Assembly: GCF_036711975.1 (NCBI RefSeq)
Contig: NC_091972.1
Coordinates: 9,677,001 to 9,741,000 of the forward strand
Direction: 5' to 3'
DNA: 64,000 nt
Source: Onthophagus taurus
Lineage: Eukaryota > Arthropoda > Insecta > Coleoptera > Scarabaeidae
Under the pieces are notes generated by a model. The model worked only from the letters and a program-made list of their open reading frames with translations. It did not search any database and was not told the DNA's origin. Below are positions 42,991 through 56,160 of this stretch, one piece after another (positions within the stretch are counted from its first letter, which is position 1; every line of letters starts with the position of its first letter). The position numbers were made by a program, and so were the translations under genes.

Positions 42991-45900
42991 GATTTAATAC
43001 CAAATATCAAAAAATTATCACTTTAAACTTCATTTTAACGTTACCAAATTACAGGTTATTACTGAAATTTAAAGTGTTTTAGAGCAATTTAATTATATAT
43101 TTTTTTTATTTTTGGATTGGTCGTGACGAAAGGAAGAATATGTTGGGTGAAAAACGAGTAAAAACATTGGTTGTAAAGCGCTTGTCCGTGTCGGGGTTCA
43201 CTTCTCGTCTCGAAGGTACGTTACTTCCAACCAACCAACGCAAAATCTAAATTTAAACTGCCGCGGCTCTTATGCATGTATAACGTCCCGTTTTATTATT
43301 ATTTTACGATAATTTTAATCGTTAAACCTTAATTGGTATAATGGTATCAAGAAACATCCTTGACCACACTCCGGCTGACTGTGATTTTCTTTTTTGCATC
43401 GTCTGCCCAACCCTCTTTTTTATAGGAAGGTGGATCCTGTTTTGATAATTTTATCTCTATTAGGTATATTAAAAAAATAGAAATATCGATTTAATCTTCC
43501 AAAAAGCTGAGCACCGCAGGCTGTAAATATAATTAACTGGAGTAGCCTATACTCAACTTCATCACGTTTTATACAGCACCGGTAGACTACTAACATATAC
43601 AAAACACCTATTATCTTTTAAAGATTCAATAAAAGAGTGATAATTTTAAAATACAGTTTAAATTAATATCTAATAGATAGCTTTTCATAAATATTGTGCC
43701 AATATTCTCAAGAACTCAATTATATTTATGAGAGATTCTAGTACATAAACATAACATTCAGAACTTGTAGAAACTGCTATTATTCTATCATGCAGTGGCA
43801 GAAAAGTTGCACCAGACTGACTATTGGCTATTGTTACGAATTCTTGCTTCAATTAGGTTGTAATTGCAAAGATTCCAGAACTTAGCACACACAAACAGCA
43901 AATATATGTTTTTTAAAAACACATTCAATGATTAAATGATTCAATCAGACCATTTCATAAGAGGTTAGGTTCATAATCAGCGGTTTCAAAACACAAATTT
44001 AGATTTTAAGAGAACTCATCATCCAAACACTTCAGCATTGAGTAATTGTGCAAATCCAAGCTGGCTGAGAGAGAGTGCATTAGACTTTAGAACAACAGTG
44101 TTTGAATCAGATGCACGCTTTGCTACAAGATGTACATAAGATTCATTATGAGTTATTCTGAGTTCTGTAATGACATACTTAAGTTAATAAACGAATTCAA
44201 CTTGAAGATGAACCTAAGTCAATGATGATGGCTCTATGACATAATATGAAATGCATCAGATTGCTAATCAGTTGGTGCTGTTATTACAAATTAAAGCTTT
44301 TAGGAGAATTAAAGGTCCAAAAACTCAAATGTGAGCTTTTAATATATAAATTTATTTTTTGATGATCCATTTTCTTGCACCTTCTGACTAGGATTGAAAA
44401 GAAAGTACAAAATTAGAGCAGAAATTACTGATGGGTTTTGCAACGAAAGCAATTTGTTGTTAAAGTATCATCTTGGCTTTCAGTAAAGGTTTTTTGTGCC
44501 ATTGTTGGCTGCTAAAATGTGACATCGATGAGATTTTACTATGGCAGTTTTTTAACGACGAATACTTACTAAGGGTCAACCCGTTTGTTAATAAAGCAGA
44601 TGTTTGGAGTTGTCTCACCACAAATTGTTGCGAAAGCTTGGATTTCGACAAAAGGAAATCGAAGAAAAATCTTTTCTGGCAAAATATTTTCAAGTGTCGA
44701 GTATTTATAATCATAATGATGACATTTTACAACATTATTTTAATGGAAACTTGGAAAAAGATGATTAAGTGACTAGTTTATTATTAGGATTTATTCTTTC
44801 CATGAAACGATACCATCTTTTATAGTTTCGGCATTTAGAGTACAGATTGCAGAAAGATTTATAGCTCTTTAAAAAAGTGATACCTGAATTTTTGCATGTT
44901 TGCTTCTTCTTTATAGACTTCGTATGTGTGAAAAAGTAAAAATAGACATAAAAAAATGTTCAAAGTAAATTCTCTTCTATACCGCTGATTAATTTCAAAG
45001 GAATCGGTCATATTCGTTGAACACTGTTGTATAACACAACATTATTCGAGTTCCTGTTCCTATGAGAGATGGAACGGCGGCGTTTAAACGCGTCGCGTAC
45101 GTGCCACTTTGAAAGGTCACTTCTTGTTGCCTTCTTTTCCATTTCTATTGCGGCGACCTTCAAACAATAACCGCGTATGTGCCTCTATGTTGAACTCCTA
45201 TTGAAAATTTTCTATTCATTATACATAATGAAAAAGGAGAAAACATCATAAAGACTTTTTTCTTTATTAATTATCATTTTAATTCCAACAAATTTTACAT
45301 TGTTCATAAACAATTTTATGGCTAAACAAAGAGGTTGCTTGAGTTCGAAGATTATCCACAGTTATACCTTCAAGGTACTTGGGCAATTTCGTAATATTTA
45401 CTCTTTGTGGCGTGTCTCGACCGTTTTCTTCCAGAAATAAATATGTATACTGGTTTTACAGTTTAGAAAGGAATTTATGAGTAACAATTCTTAGAAATGA
45501 TATTTTTAATCAAAAATTATTTATTTAAAAATGTTTTAAGTTGTTTGTATCAATTTTCTGACTATTTTGTATGATTTAAACAAACACAAATTATTTTAAA
45601 ACCCATTTATGTATTCTTAGGTATATTTATAACAGTAATTAAATATTTATCTTAATGTGCATCTGACAAACTGATTTCAAATCGTAGAAAACTGATAGCT
45701 CATAACTTTCACCTATTTTCAGAGAAAGTACAGTTTCCAGTGAAAACGGTCACTTAAAACGATTACAATCTTATAAAAAAAATTCTTTCATAAAAACTCA
45801 AAGCTCAAAACATTAAAAGATGTGTTGAATAAAATAATAATAGAAAACAAACAATTTATGTTTGCTTATACAATTTCGCCTTGAGAAAATGGAATGTAAG

Positions 45901-46734
45901 AAGACATTTCTTACATTCCCAATACAATTACATTATTTATTTTATCGATAGTGAAGTAAGAAGTATAAAGTTTTTAAAGTATGTCGTAGAGGGAACATAA
46001 AAAGGAAAGAAATCCCTCACCACAAAGTGGTGAGCGTCTCTCGTCTTTGAACGTTACGAAATCTCATCGTTTCCGACGACGAGAATGATCAGGAATAATT
46101 AACATTCGCCACATTATTTCTTAACACAACACAATGCGCGCGCGAGTAATTTGATTCTTTCGAGATTAGTTTACGTAAAACTAACCAACTAAAGGATGCT
46201 GGTTATGTAACGCCGGAGGTATTTGTTACTTTTTTTAGCAAGACGATTTAATCAAAACATTACATTCACAAAATTTCTATTAATTTTTAATTTTCGAACT
46301 TGTTTATGGGGACGGAAAAAATCGTAATGTTAAAAAAAATATTTTTCCCACAAAAGTTACAGTTAGAGTCGTTTTCTGCGATCGTAAAAAGAACCGCTTA
46401 AAAGATCGTAATCGTGTTCGAAAAAACGAACTGGGTCAAGAGACTGTTGCGGAAAATAATAAAAACCGGTGATGAAATGTCGTTTGGGTGGCGTTTTTTT
46501 TTCATGTTGCAGTTTTAATTAGGTCGTTTTTAAAGATCCACACGGTAAAGTCATTGATTCATTTCATTCCATTTAATTATCATGATATTTTTGTAAATTA
46601 TGATTAAGATTCGAGATTTCTCTCGTTAAATGTAAGAAAATGTGGCATAAGGGAATAATTTACAAAATGAATCTGATAAGAATCACGACCGACTTTTTAA
46701 ATGAACGACAATTATGTATATAAATCAACAATAC
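42991..46734. other. Gene-poor region
   Basis: No gene recognised. Small perfect hairpins occur at about 45890-45920 (GGAATGTAAGAA arms) and 46016-46035 (CTCACCAC arms). GC-richer patches lie at about 45050-45200 and 46010-46200. Confidence 0.35.
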
Positions 46735-47330
46735 TTATTCTAACTCCTTTTTACAAGGCGTTTATGAAGGCTCTCCTCTATCACCTACTCTGTACAATAT
46801 TTACTGTTTCGACATTTTCTCTCCAAACCTTAATCGATATATCCTACAATACGCAGACGACACGACATTGGTCAACCACCCAAAAATCCTAATCAAAGCA
46901 AAAAAAATGTAAATTGTAATCAAATGGAGACTACAAACCAACCCTTCCAAATTCTAGCTCTTACTACCTTACCACAACATCAAAGAAAACTCTCCCTACA
47001 TCCAAACAGAACATGGTAAATTGAGACCATCGAATAACATAAAATATCTAGGTATGATTTTGGACAAGAAAGTACGTCTTAAGAAGCAGTTCAAAGAAAA
47101 ACAACTCGAAGCAATAAGGAGAGCAAAACACTTTCCAAGCTTAACATATGGGAGTTAAGGAATTTCCACTAAAACGGCCGTACACATCTACTAAGCAATA
47201 GTAAGACCTTTGTTGGATTATGGATATGTCCTAACTACCAGTCACTGAAACAAACACTCGACATTATCAATAAAACGGAAAGAAGATGCTTAACATTTTG
47301 TGAATTATATGTGCTTATCTCGAAACAACG
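46735..47330 (+). pseudogene. Jockey-like LINE reverse transcriptase fragment
   Basis: Translation across frameshifts gives EGSPLSPTLYNIYCFDIF and YADDTTLV (the RT active-site box, about 46852-46875), then KYLGMILDKKVRLKKQF (about 47045-47095) and VRPLLDYGYVL (about 47207-47240), in the order seen in jockey-type RTs. Several stops interrupt. The 5' and 3' ends of the element are not recognisable. Confidence 0.65.
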
Positions 47331-49447
47331 ACGAAAATCCCAGACATAAGATCACACTATTAGAAAAACATTAACATGAAAAATAATGTGTAAATAATAT
47401 GTATGTATAAATTATAAATAATTTGTAACAATTTTCTACGGTGGAAAGACTTGCAAATGTAGGTCCATAGCCGAATAAAGATATATTCTCTCTCTGTAAG
47501 AAAATATTTAGTTTACACAAACTACCACCACCTCCGAAACAAAAAAAATCCTTATTTTTTTTTTGTTTTAGTTTTTTATCATGTCGGTGTATAGAGTTGG
47601 CTATCATAACTTGTTCGTAATGCGGCTCGGCGGCCGTTTCACGACAGTGATGTGCCGATCGCTATTATTACGTCCCATAAACGTAAGAACGCGCGCGGAT
47701 TATATGGAGGAATACTTGTGTATCTCATATAGGTATATAGTCGGCTCCTCTTCTTTTACTATGCCGGGTATACTAACGGCAAGGAGAGGAGACCCAACCA
47801 ACCTCTAAGAACGCGTATAACTGAACAAATTGCTTCCTCTCCTACCCCGAACACTAACGGAATTAATAGAGTACGCTCGGTTTACAATGGTAATGGTTCC
47901 CGTCGACTTCTTATTCTCTCCTTCCGTCTTCTTAACCTTTTACTTTAGTGTATTTATTTATTTGTAGAAGTAGTACAAAAAGAAGTATTCTTAGGTTTTG
48001 ATTTTAACTTTATTTTATTGAAAAATTCATTTAAATTTTATCTATACGTATTATATGTACGTATAAAGTTTATCATGTATTAACTATCCATTAGATAAAT
48101 CATCTAGAAGTTAGCTTCTAACACATAATTTACAAAGTCGCACGTTCTACTACTTCCTCATATCTAACAGATTAGATAAGTAAACATTATACATATTATA
48201 AACATTATAGGGATTTATTTAGGGATAAGTCTACAACTAGATAATTTAACCATATGGTAACCTCAAAATCAAAACCAATCATTGGCTATGATTAACTCGT
48301 AATTGATTTTTAAGTTGCCGATAACTATAAAATAACCGCTATCTATTAGATAACAGCTTAACTACAGTTAAAGTAGCCAACAGCTATTTTGTTTTTGTCA
48401 CCAATAAATTATAAATATTTTGGTCTTCTTTGTTTAGATGTTTTATTTTTGTTCTTTTCATTGGTGCAGGAGTGTTTGAAGATCTCCAAATCATTACTAG
48501 ATGGCACGTGTGATAATGATTCTAAACTTTCATCACTAGATGGTAAGATAATCCAATAGTATGTTTTGAAATACGCCCTTTGCAATTCTAGTCATTCTTA
48601 CCGCGGTCTAAAAATATGTTGAAGCTTTTATTACCAATTTGTGACCAATTTTTGTAAGAGATATTGGAATGTTGTGGTATTTAAGCTTTCATTACCTAAA
48701 AATGATAACTGGTAAATATTTCCCAACAAAATCCTAAAAGAAACAACTATCCTCTTGGTGATAAAGATAAAAATTTTAGGAACCTATGTTAAATGAATCT
48801 AAAGACTCAACCTCAAATCTTTAATAAAACGATTTGGTTTTAGCCCCAAAGAAAAAAAAATCCTGCATTAGAATTCGTTGTTTAGAATTTGATGTGTGCA
48901 CATAAAAATGTCAAAGATCTAATAATGCAAGTAGATATGCAACATAACGTTTGGCGTTTAGCGTCTGTCAGAAGCTTCCATATCTTTTTACTTACTTAAT
49001 ATAAGTATAATTCAGTATTAAGAAACTGTGCAAGTGGTACCAGTGATATTCCAAACGTTTTCTTTGGGATACAAATTGAGCATGACTAAATTTTTTTAAA
49101 TATTGTTATATTACTTACACTTAGAAAGTCATTAAATAGGTGTAATATAAAAACTATAAAAACAATTTTCCAGTAAAGACAGAGTTAAGAAGCAGAAATG
49201 TGAAGGATTTAAAAAGTGGATTGAAATCTTTACTAAATCACTCCAGCAATCAGAAAACTACCTGATTTGCATCTTGTAAAATAGTTCAAGTTCTCACAAA
49301 AGATAAGAAACCCTAGAAGATGGGACGATAGTAAATGAGACATTTATTTTTAGAAAGATTTCAATAATAGTTACCTGAATAAACTACTTTTTTACAAGAA
49401 ACATATGATACAGATATGACGTATCATTTAAACACTATTTAATTAAT
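47331..49447. other. Gene-poor region
   Basis: No gene recognised. A GC-richer block at about 47610-47900 stands out from the AT-rich surroundings. Confidence 0.3.
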
Positions 49448-49690
49448 GTGGCAAGGGAAAATAAAACCATTACTAATATGATTAGCACAATAAACTCCTT
49501 TAAAAGTAAATTGCAACTATTTATTAAACTACTAAATAAGAATAAGAAGAAAAATATAGAAAAAATATCCGACTTTGAAAGCAAGGACAAATTCTCAATT
49601 AGATTGTGGTGTTATGTGGTAAAAATAAAAAATGTTCTAAGTGAATTTAACAGAAAATTTTCCAAATTTTTTTTGATATTTATAGTACCT
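49448..49690 (+). pseudogene. Possible hAT transposase relic (SCAND3/ZBED-like)
   Basis: One 84-codon frame reads TITNMISTINSFKSKLQLF near the start and VLSEFNRKFSKF near the end. Both resemble the helical insertion region of hAT transposases of the SCAND3/ZBED5/GTF2IRD2 type ('I..M...V.AFK.KL.L', 'EF..RF.DF'). No catalytic motif or dimerisation domain is visible nearby. Confidence 0.35.
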
Positions 49691-52600
49691 GCAGACAATT
49701 AAGCAGTACATACGAGGCTGTGTTTTCTTCTTAAGATGAACTTACAAAAAGACATTGACCAATAAACCTAATTGATGGAGCGATTTTCTGACGTAATATA
49801 CACATTAAAATGTTAAATGTCTGTGTCATGTATAATTCTTAATTACAACCGGTACAGCACGTGTATACGACAGTACATTTGTGGATTAAGAATCCAGTTC
49901 AGTTCTTAGTTGTCACATACCTTAAATGAAATCCTGATTTAAATACACCACAAAGTTATGACGATTTAAAAATTACACAAATAAACTATTAGTCACTCTT
50001 TAAAAATTCCCTGGTGCTTTGATATTGTTTTTAGAATGTTACTTTTTTCCAGAACAAGTTTTGAGACGTGTTACCTAATAAAAATGCCTATTGAATAAGT
50101 AACAGGAAAATTTTATATGATATTGGATTTAACTAAAGGATTATATAGAATTGTAAAAATTTAAACTTTAAGCTCGTCTAACACTTCTCCAAACTTGTCA
50201 GATAAATCTATGTGTCTTCAGTAGCTTCATTCAAGTTCTTTACGACTTCCTTGTACGTTTTCGCAAATCAACACAATCCTTTTCTATTTTTCTGCTGTTC
50301 AACTCACAAATGAAATAGTTGCATTTTATGATGCTTTGTGACTTTGTGTGTGTTTGAAAACTTCCATAACATTTTTTAATGTTACATAATTCTTGTATCT
50401 GTACTAAATATCCTATTGGGATTGGCAATATCAAAGGGAGATGTATGAATACAACTTTAAAGTTCATTTTAGAAGAATCCAGCAGTGCCATAAAAACTAA
50501 ATTTAATAATTTAGCAAAAGAAAGTTGGCGAAACGAAAGAACAATGTGGTAACTCGTTGGCGTGGTTTTGCGGTGTGAATTTAGACAAGAACTAAGAAGC
50601 TCCATTACATTCCTTCTTTACAGGGTGGTTTGAATCTACAAAATTAAATTTGTCACAGATTTAGCAGCAAATAGGAGAAGATATATTGAAGATTATTGCT
50701 TTGGTCTTTATATCACCCCATAAAATCGCTGGTTGATATGGTTGATGTAAGACATTAATTACATACAGTACACTTTGTATTTAAACATAAAATTTGAAAG
50801 GTTCAAAATACATATTTCCACAATGTTTGGTTATAATCATAAAGACAAAATGTTGAAAGTTTAATTGCCTAAAATACCTATACCACAATTTTAACAGAAA
50901 AGATTACGTAGATTATTAAAATAGTCCACGAAATTTTCTAATCTACTTTTAATTTGTACGTAGTAAAAAGTAGGTAAAACGGAAGTAAACGTTTCGAAAA
51001 CAATTAGTCACGTTCTGTCACCACGTGACTTACTCAAACGCTATTGACACAATTGTGAGTCACTTGGAAAAAAAAAATCGAACGGAAATTGTATTAAAAT
51101 TACGGCAATTTTTGGTTAAACCGTAAAATCCTAAATGATTTTATCGCAAAAAAACTTAACTCAAATAACATAAATCAAAACGTTTTCTTTATGGTTTCTT
51201 TTCGTGTTTAAACAACTTTAAAGTTAGAGTTGTGTTACGTGACAAAGACACGAGAACGAACTGAACTCAGCTCCCATACACATTAAATTAAGCCACTTCC
51301 TTAGCCGGGGAATTGCAATTATACCGCTTGCTGTGATACGGTTACTCCCAGTTGGTACCACGATTGTTTTTACTACTTGAAGACAATAAACCCAGAACGC
51401 AAAACGAAACAACTTCTGAGCACCACCCAAAAAAATCTTAAAATAATTTGACTACCTCTATTACTGTTGTTTGTAACTTTTAAAAAGTTAATAAGTAACT
51501 TCTTGTATACTGTAAGAAGCTTGTAACTTGGTAAGTCACGCGTTTTGTGGTGACAAGAAAAAAAGTTTTATATCCTTGCGAAGAGTTAGTTGTTGTTGCA
51601 CGTGAGATACACAAAAAAAGTTCCGCTAACAATGTCCTCGACGTCCAATGGGGTCGTTTGTTGTTGCGCGACCGCACACAACCTTCCACTTCCTTCATAA
51701 CTTCCGCAGGCGGTCGGTTCTCTTTATGGAATTTACCGCTACATGGTCCCTAATTAAGTATTCTTCGAGCCTTTTAAGGATTAAATTGTTTAGACGTCGC
51801 CGAATTATTAATTGGATACGACCGAAAAAAAAAGAATTAAAAACGGTATTTACCGTTAAATGCATTGTTCATTGAAATCAATATTTTTGATTAAGAAATT
51901 AAATTAAAAAAAAAATTTAATAAAATAAAAACCAACATCATGTTTCAACATGATACAGCAGTAAATAGTAAATAACGAAAATTGGAGAGAGAGTAAGCGA
52001 TTTAAAATTGGAATGTGCACCATATGGTACGAGAATAATATACATACAGAGTGTTTAATTTTTACATAATTTAAATTTTTTTAATGATGGCAACGCTTTA
52101 ATAAAGAAGATGAAATGACACGAGATATATGTTTTCCTACGGGAGTCACGCTTGATTGTGTAATTGCTCTTGGGAATGAACAAAGCAGCGACACCCTACG
52201 GGCCCGGGCATTTATCAAAATAAATAATTAGCAGTTGTTGCCGCGGAGTGAATACATTCCAGTTCCAGCTTAGGAATTCCCCCTTATCTCAAACGCTTTC
52301 TGTCCTAATCCTTTTATTTTCTCAATTAACGAGAACAACTTCAACTATTTTGCCTACCACGAAGAAGTAATTAATTTGAAAAATATTCTATTGTAATGAT
52401 CATTATAAAATATTCTATCTCATTACTACATATTCATCCCGAATTAATATTGGGTTTATGGTAGTCAGCTTCGATTTTTAATTTTTTTGAGTTTGAAACT
52501 TATTTTGTACTACAGATAATTCCTGATGATAGTAGGTATATGTTGAAATCGGTAAAGAAATTATACTAATATTATTGGAGTCGAGATGATTTTTAGTCTA

Positions 52601-53029
52601 TCTTCGTATTCTTCGAAGATGTAGACTTTTACGAGCATCTATAAATGTAATGTCGTTATCGTTATCATATACAACCTAGGTATATAGGTTATCATGTATA
52701 ACCACATCTGAAAGTAGTCAAGAATGTATAGTTGGGAATACATGGTCTTGTCATGAATCGCTCTGGCTATCAGGCCGATGAATGGAGTGATATAATCTTC
52801 TGTTGATGAGTGAGAAACTTCTTTAGAGATGTTTCAGAGTTGAACGATTTCTAGCATGGAATGTTGATAAATAAGTAAGATGTACTAGTAAGGAAGAATA
52901 AATGTCGCAAATCTTGCTCAGTATTAACTTCGGTGGCCCCAAAAATGAAAATCAAGAGGATTGAGGAGATTTGAGTAGGACTGAGAGGATCAAGGAGTAG
53001 TCCAATGACTAGGCCATGGCTAGATATAT
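49691..53029. other. Gene-poor region
   Basis: No gene recognised. The ORF at 50605-50240 (minus, 121 codons) has no identifiable domain and an unusual composition. A GC-richer block lies at about 51230-51740. Confidence 0.3.
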
Positions 53030-53400
53030 CTATTTTCCGGAAAATACATTATCTAGATGGTGTTTCACGTCCGACGAATAACATGGTGGAACACCATCTT
53101 GGAGAAACTACATAGCTTGTCTAACGTTAAGAGCAACATCTTCGAGCAGTCCCGGAAAATTATCGCTCAAAAATTGTAAATAACGAGCACCAGTAAATTA
53201 GTTCTCCAGAATGAAAGAGCCACTAAGTTAGTCTATTCTCTATTTTAGCTCACACATTCACAGAAAAACTTTGTTGAAAATGTGTGCGGCGAGTAACATG
53301 AGGATCCACGGTTCAATAATTCGTGTTATGAACATTGTGAATATTATTGCGTGTGAAAATCGCTTCATTCGTAATTGAAACGTTATTTGTAAAGTTTGAG
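53030..53400 (-). pseudogene. Tc1/mariner-like transposase relic
   Basis: Minus-strand reading NEAIFTRNNIHNVHNTNYW (about 53379-53322) matches the arthropod 'DEATFT..G.VN.HN.HYW' box with the catalytic Asp changed to Asn. Then come FSVNVW-AKIENRL and, in another frame, ARYLQFL- and LLEDVALNVRQAM-like segments and QDGVPPCYSSDVKHHLD near 53090-53040. Several frameshifts and stops. No termini were found. Confidence 0.6.
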
Positions 53401-54397
53401 TTCAATTGTACTGAAGCAGCAACTCGCAAAGTTGTACTCGAAGCTGATGATCCACTGGTGGATAGTCTACACGTGATATGGATGAAGTTATGGTTGCGTT
53501 TCAATATTCGCTAAACTGTAGATTGTGATACCTTATGTTGCTCTACAAGAATCCTAGTGCTTATGCCAGGCTGCTCAAAGTCGCCTGCAGTTTGCAGCCT
53601 GCCGCCTATCACAGAATTGTACCTTAAGGTTCTTTATCAGATAAAATGAATTGTTGGAACTTCTTATGCTATTTTTATTACGCATGTTTTTATGTCTTAG
53701 TGATAAAATCTTGTTACTTCTAAGCCGTAGAAATTTTTTGTGATCAGAAGTATCTCAGATCATCTAGCTTGTGGCGGATTGAAAACAGCCTTAATGTTTT
53801 GTAAATCACTTTTCTTGTTGAGTGTTATCATCAAGTCTGGGTGTTGATTCGTTTACTGGGATCTATTTAGTAAATCTGATCAGATTAGTACTTGCATCGT
53901 CGTTTGTCCAAAATTTTTTGCGAAAAACTTACTATTCCCAGTAGAAGCTTGCAGAAACCATTATATTTCTACATATTTCTACTCTTGAAGCAACAAAACT
54001 GAACAAACAATACTGATATTTTTATTGCTATTTGTTATAATAATGAATTCCATCGTGATGAATTACGAGATTTAATATTTGAAATTGAATAATGCAGTAT
54101 GAATTTAAGTTGCTAGTCAATTACTTCTTTCCGCTTTTCAATCAGATAATTAAGCAACGTTCGGAGTTGTCCACAACGATTTTACGTCGATTTTCCTGCC
54201 TTTAATTTGTTCATTCCTTTAGTATATCATGCCAAACATATCCGTTTTTTTTTCATTATAGAAAGTTGTATTAAGCATAACTTCTATAAGTTATATTCTT
54301 GGAATTTCAGCATTCGAGTTTCTCTTTGAATGACTTTTCCACCTTTCATGTATGCCCTAGATTCGATTTCTGTGTTCTCTTCATTTGCAAAAAAATG
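53401..54397. other. Intergenic; possible short inverted-repeat element
   Basis: Near 53568-53605, AGGCTGC and GCAGCCT are inverted around about 20 bp of GC-rich sequence. This could be one end of a DNA element; the other end is not found. Confidence 0.3.
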
Positions 54398-54399
54398 TA

Positions 54400-56066
54400 C
54401 AGGGTGGGCAAATTTGGGTGTTATTATAGGCTATCTCAGAAACTATAAGAGATATGAAAAAAGTAGGTGCCATGTCCCGATCTCTTTTTTCGAGACTAAG
54501 CCAATCCCGCAAACACCAAACCTCTATCTTCTTTTGTTTTTAAGTTATAGCCAAAAAGTCGTCAAATTTTCGTGATTTTAAAAAATGCTCATATTTCGTT
54601 TATTTTTGAAATTAGAGAAATGGGGTTGATACGTTCTTAAGACACTTTTTTAAGTAGAATATACTGCCGTTGAAAAGTTTTAAATATACTTGATAATTTT
54701 TGAGATATAACACAAAGTTGTGTTTTTTTAAATACAAACTATACTTGATTATGATGTTAAAGAAAAGAGCATATTTTTAGCTTTCCAATGATGTATCGCC
54801 TGTATGGTGTATTTGCAGAAAATAAGCGTTAATTTTCAATTCGAAAATAGTAAGCGCTAATGTTCAAAATTTTGATTATAGTAGGCGTGGCCGGACAGTA
54901 AATACTACCTATTGGCTATAATATATGGTTTTGCACGAATATGACAGAATAAAGTTGGTTTTGTACCATTATTCAGGATAAGTTGGTTTTGTACCAACGA
55001 ATAAAAACTTTGAATAGTTAATTTAAATTTCTCAGCATCTTATCCCTGACTTTGTTTACCAATAAAAAATGATTAGCATTTAAAGTTTGTTTATTAAAAA
55101 TACAAGAAATGTATTAATTAATGAATAATTAAATATGGACAACTTCAGGAACTAAACAGTCATAAACTGTCATCTTCTTCTACTCAACTTACTGGTTGTA
55201 AGATTAGAACAGTTCGGTATCAATGAATGAAATCTTCGGTAGTATTTTCCCAGTTTTCCCCAAACATAAGATGTAGAAGTTTTTTGATATCAGCAATCTT
55301 TTCTTTTGAAATTGAGTGAGATAGAGGAAAATTAGGAATCATAAACTGGGAGCGGACTTTCGGAGAAACACCGTTTGAATCCCCATTCAAACGGTGTTGA
55401 ATGAAGACTTATGTATCATCTTCAAAGCGGACTCCAATATATTCTATATTTAATTTTATCGTTTTATTTAAAGATAATGCGAAACTTCTTAAACGGGAAA
55501 CTTGTTTCGCAAAATTCATGAATGAAATGACAAGTAAACTCACGTTGCTATAGTAACTAAGTAGTATTTAGCGTTTTCCTCGCCTACTATAATTAAAAAT
55601 TTGAATTTTAATCTTTAATATTTTAAAAATTGAAAAATAACGCTTATTTTCCGCAGAAACATCATGCGTGCGATACATCATTGGAAAGCTAAAAATATGC
55701 TCTTTTCAGTAATATCATAATAAAGTATAGTTTGTATTTAAAAAAATACAACTTTATGTTATATCTCAAAAATTATCAGCTATGTTAAAAATTTTTCAAC
55801 GGCAGTATATTCTACTCAAAAAAGTGTCTTAAGAATGCATTAACCCCATTTCTCTAATTTGAAAAATAAACGAAATATGAGCATTTTTTGAAATCACTAG
55901 AATTTGACTTTTTGGCGATAACTTAAAAACAAAAGAAGATAGAGATTTGGTCTTTACGGGATTGGATTAGTCTCGGAAAAAGAGACCGGGACATGGCACC
56001 TACTTTTTTTGTATCTCTTATAGTTTCTGAGATAGCCTATAATAACACCCAAATTTGCCCACCCTG
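54400..56066. mobile_element. 1667-bp foldback element with about 500-bp arms (Tc1/mariner-type ends)
   Basis: Tips CAGGGTGGGC (54400) and GCCCACCCTG (56066) are flanked by TA dinucleotides (54398-54399, 56067-56068), the hallmark of Tc1/mariner-type insertion. The inverted arms run from 54400 to about 54897 and from 56066 back to about 55573 with roughly 85-90 percent agreement by eye. The arms contain no transposase. The unique centre (about 54900-55570) holds a minus-strand open stretch and a perfect 14-bp-arm hairpin at 55367-55398. Confidence 0.88.
55205..55360 (-). pseudogene. Coding-like remnant in the centre of the foldback element
   Basis: The minus strand reads about 50 codons without a stop: FMIPNFPLSHSISKEKIADI then KKLLHLMFGENWENTTEDFI and a stop. 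The amphipathic K-rich helix resembles C-terminal transposase tails, but I cannot assign a family. It is possibly captured DNA. Confidence 0.3.
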
Positions 56067-56160
56067 TACATAGTTTTCAAGGGCTCCCTACATCAAACCT
56101 TTAATGTTGATTACAATGTTGGTCCTGTGATGGCTTACTACTTAATTAAAAAATCACTGG

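Noticed and set aside
50240..50605. 121-codon minus-strand ORF
   Set aside because: Composition is biased and no domain or splice context is visible; a frame this long can occur by chance in this much DNA.
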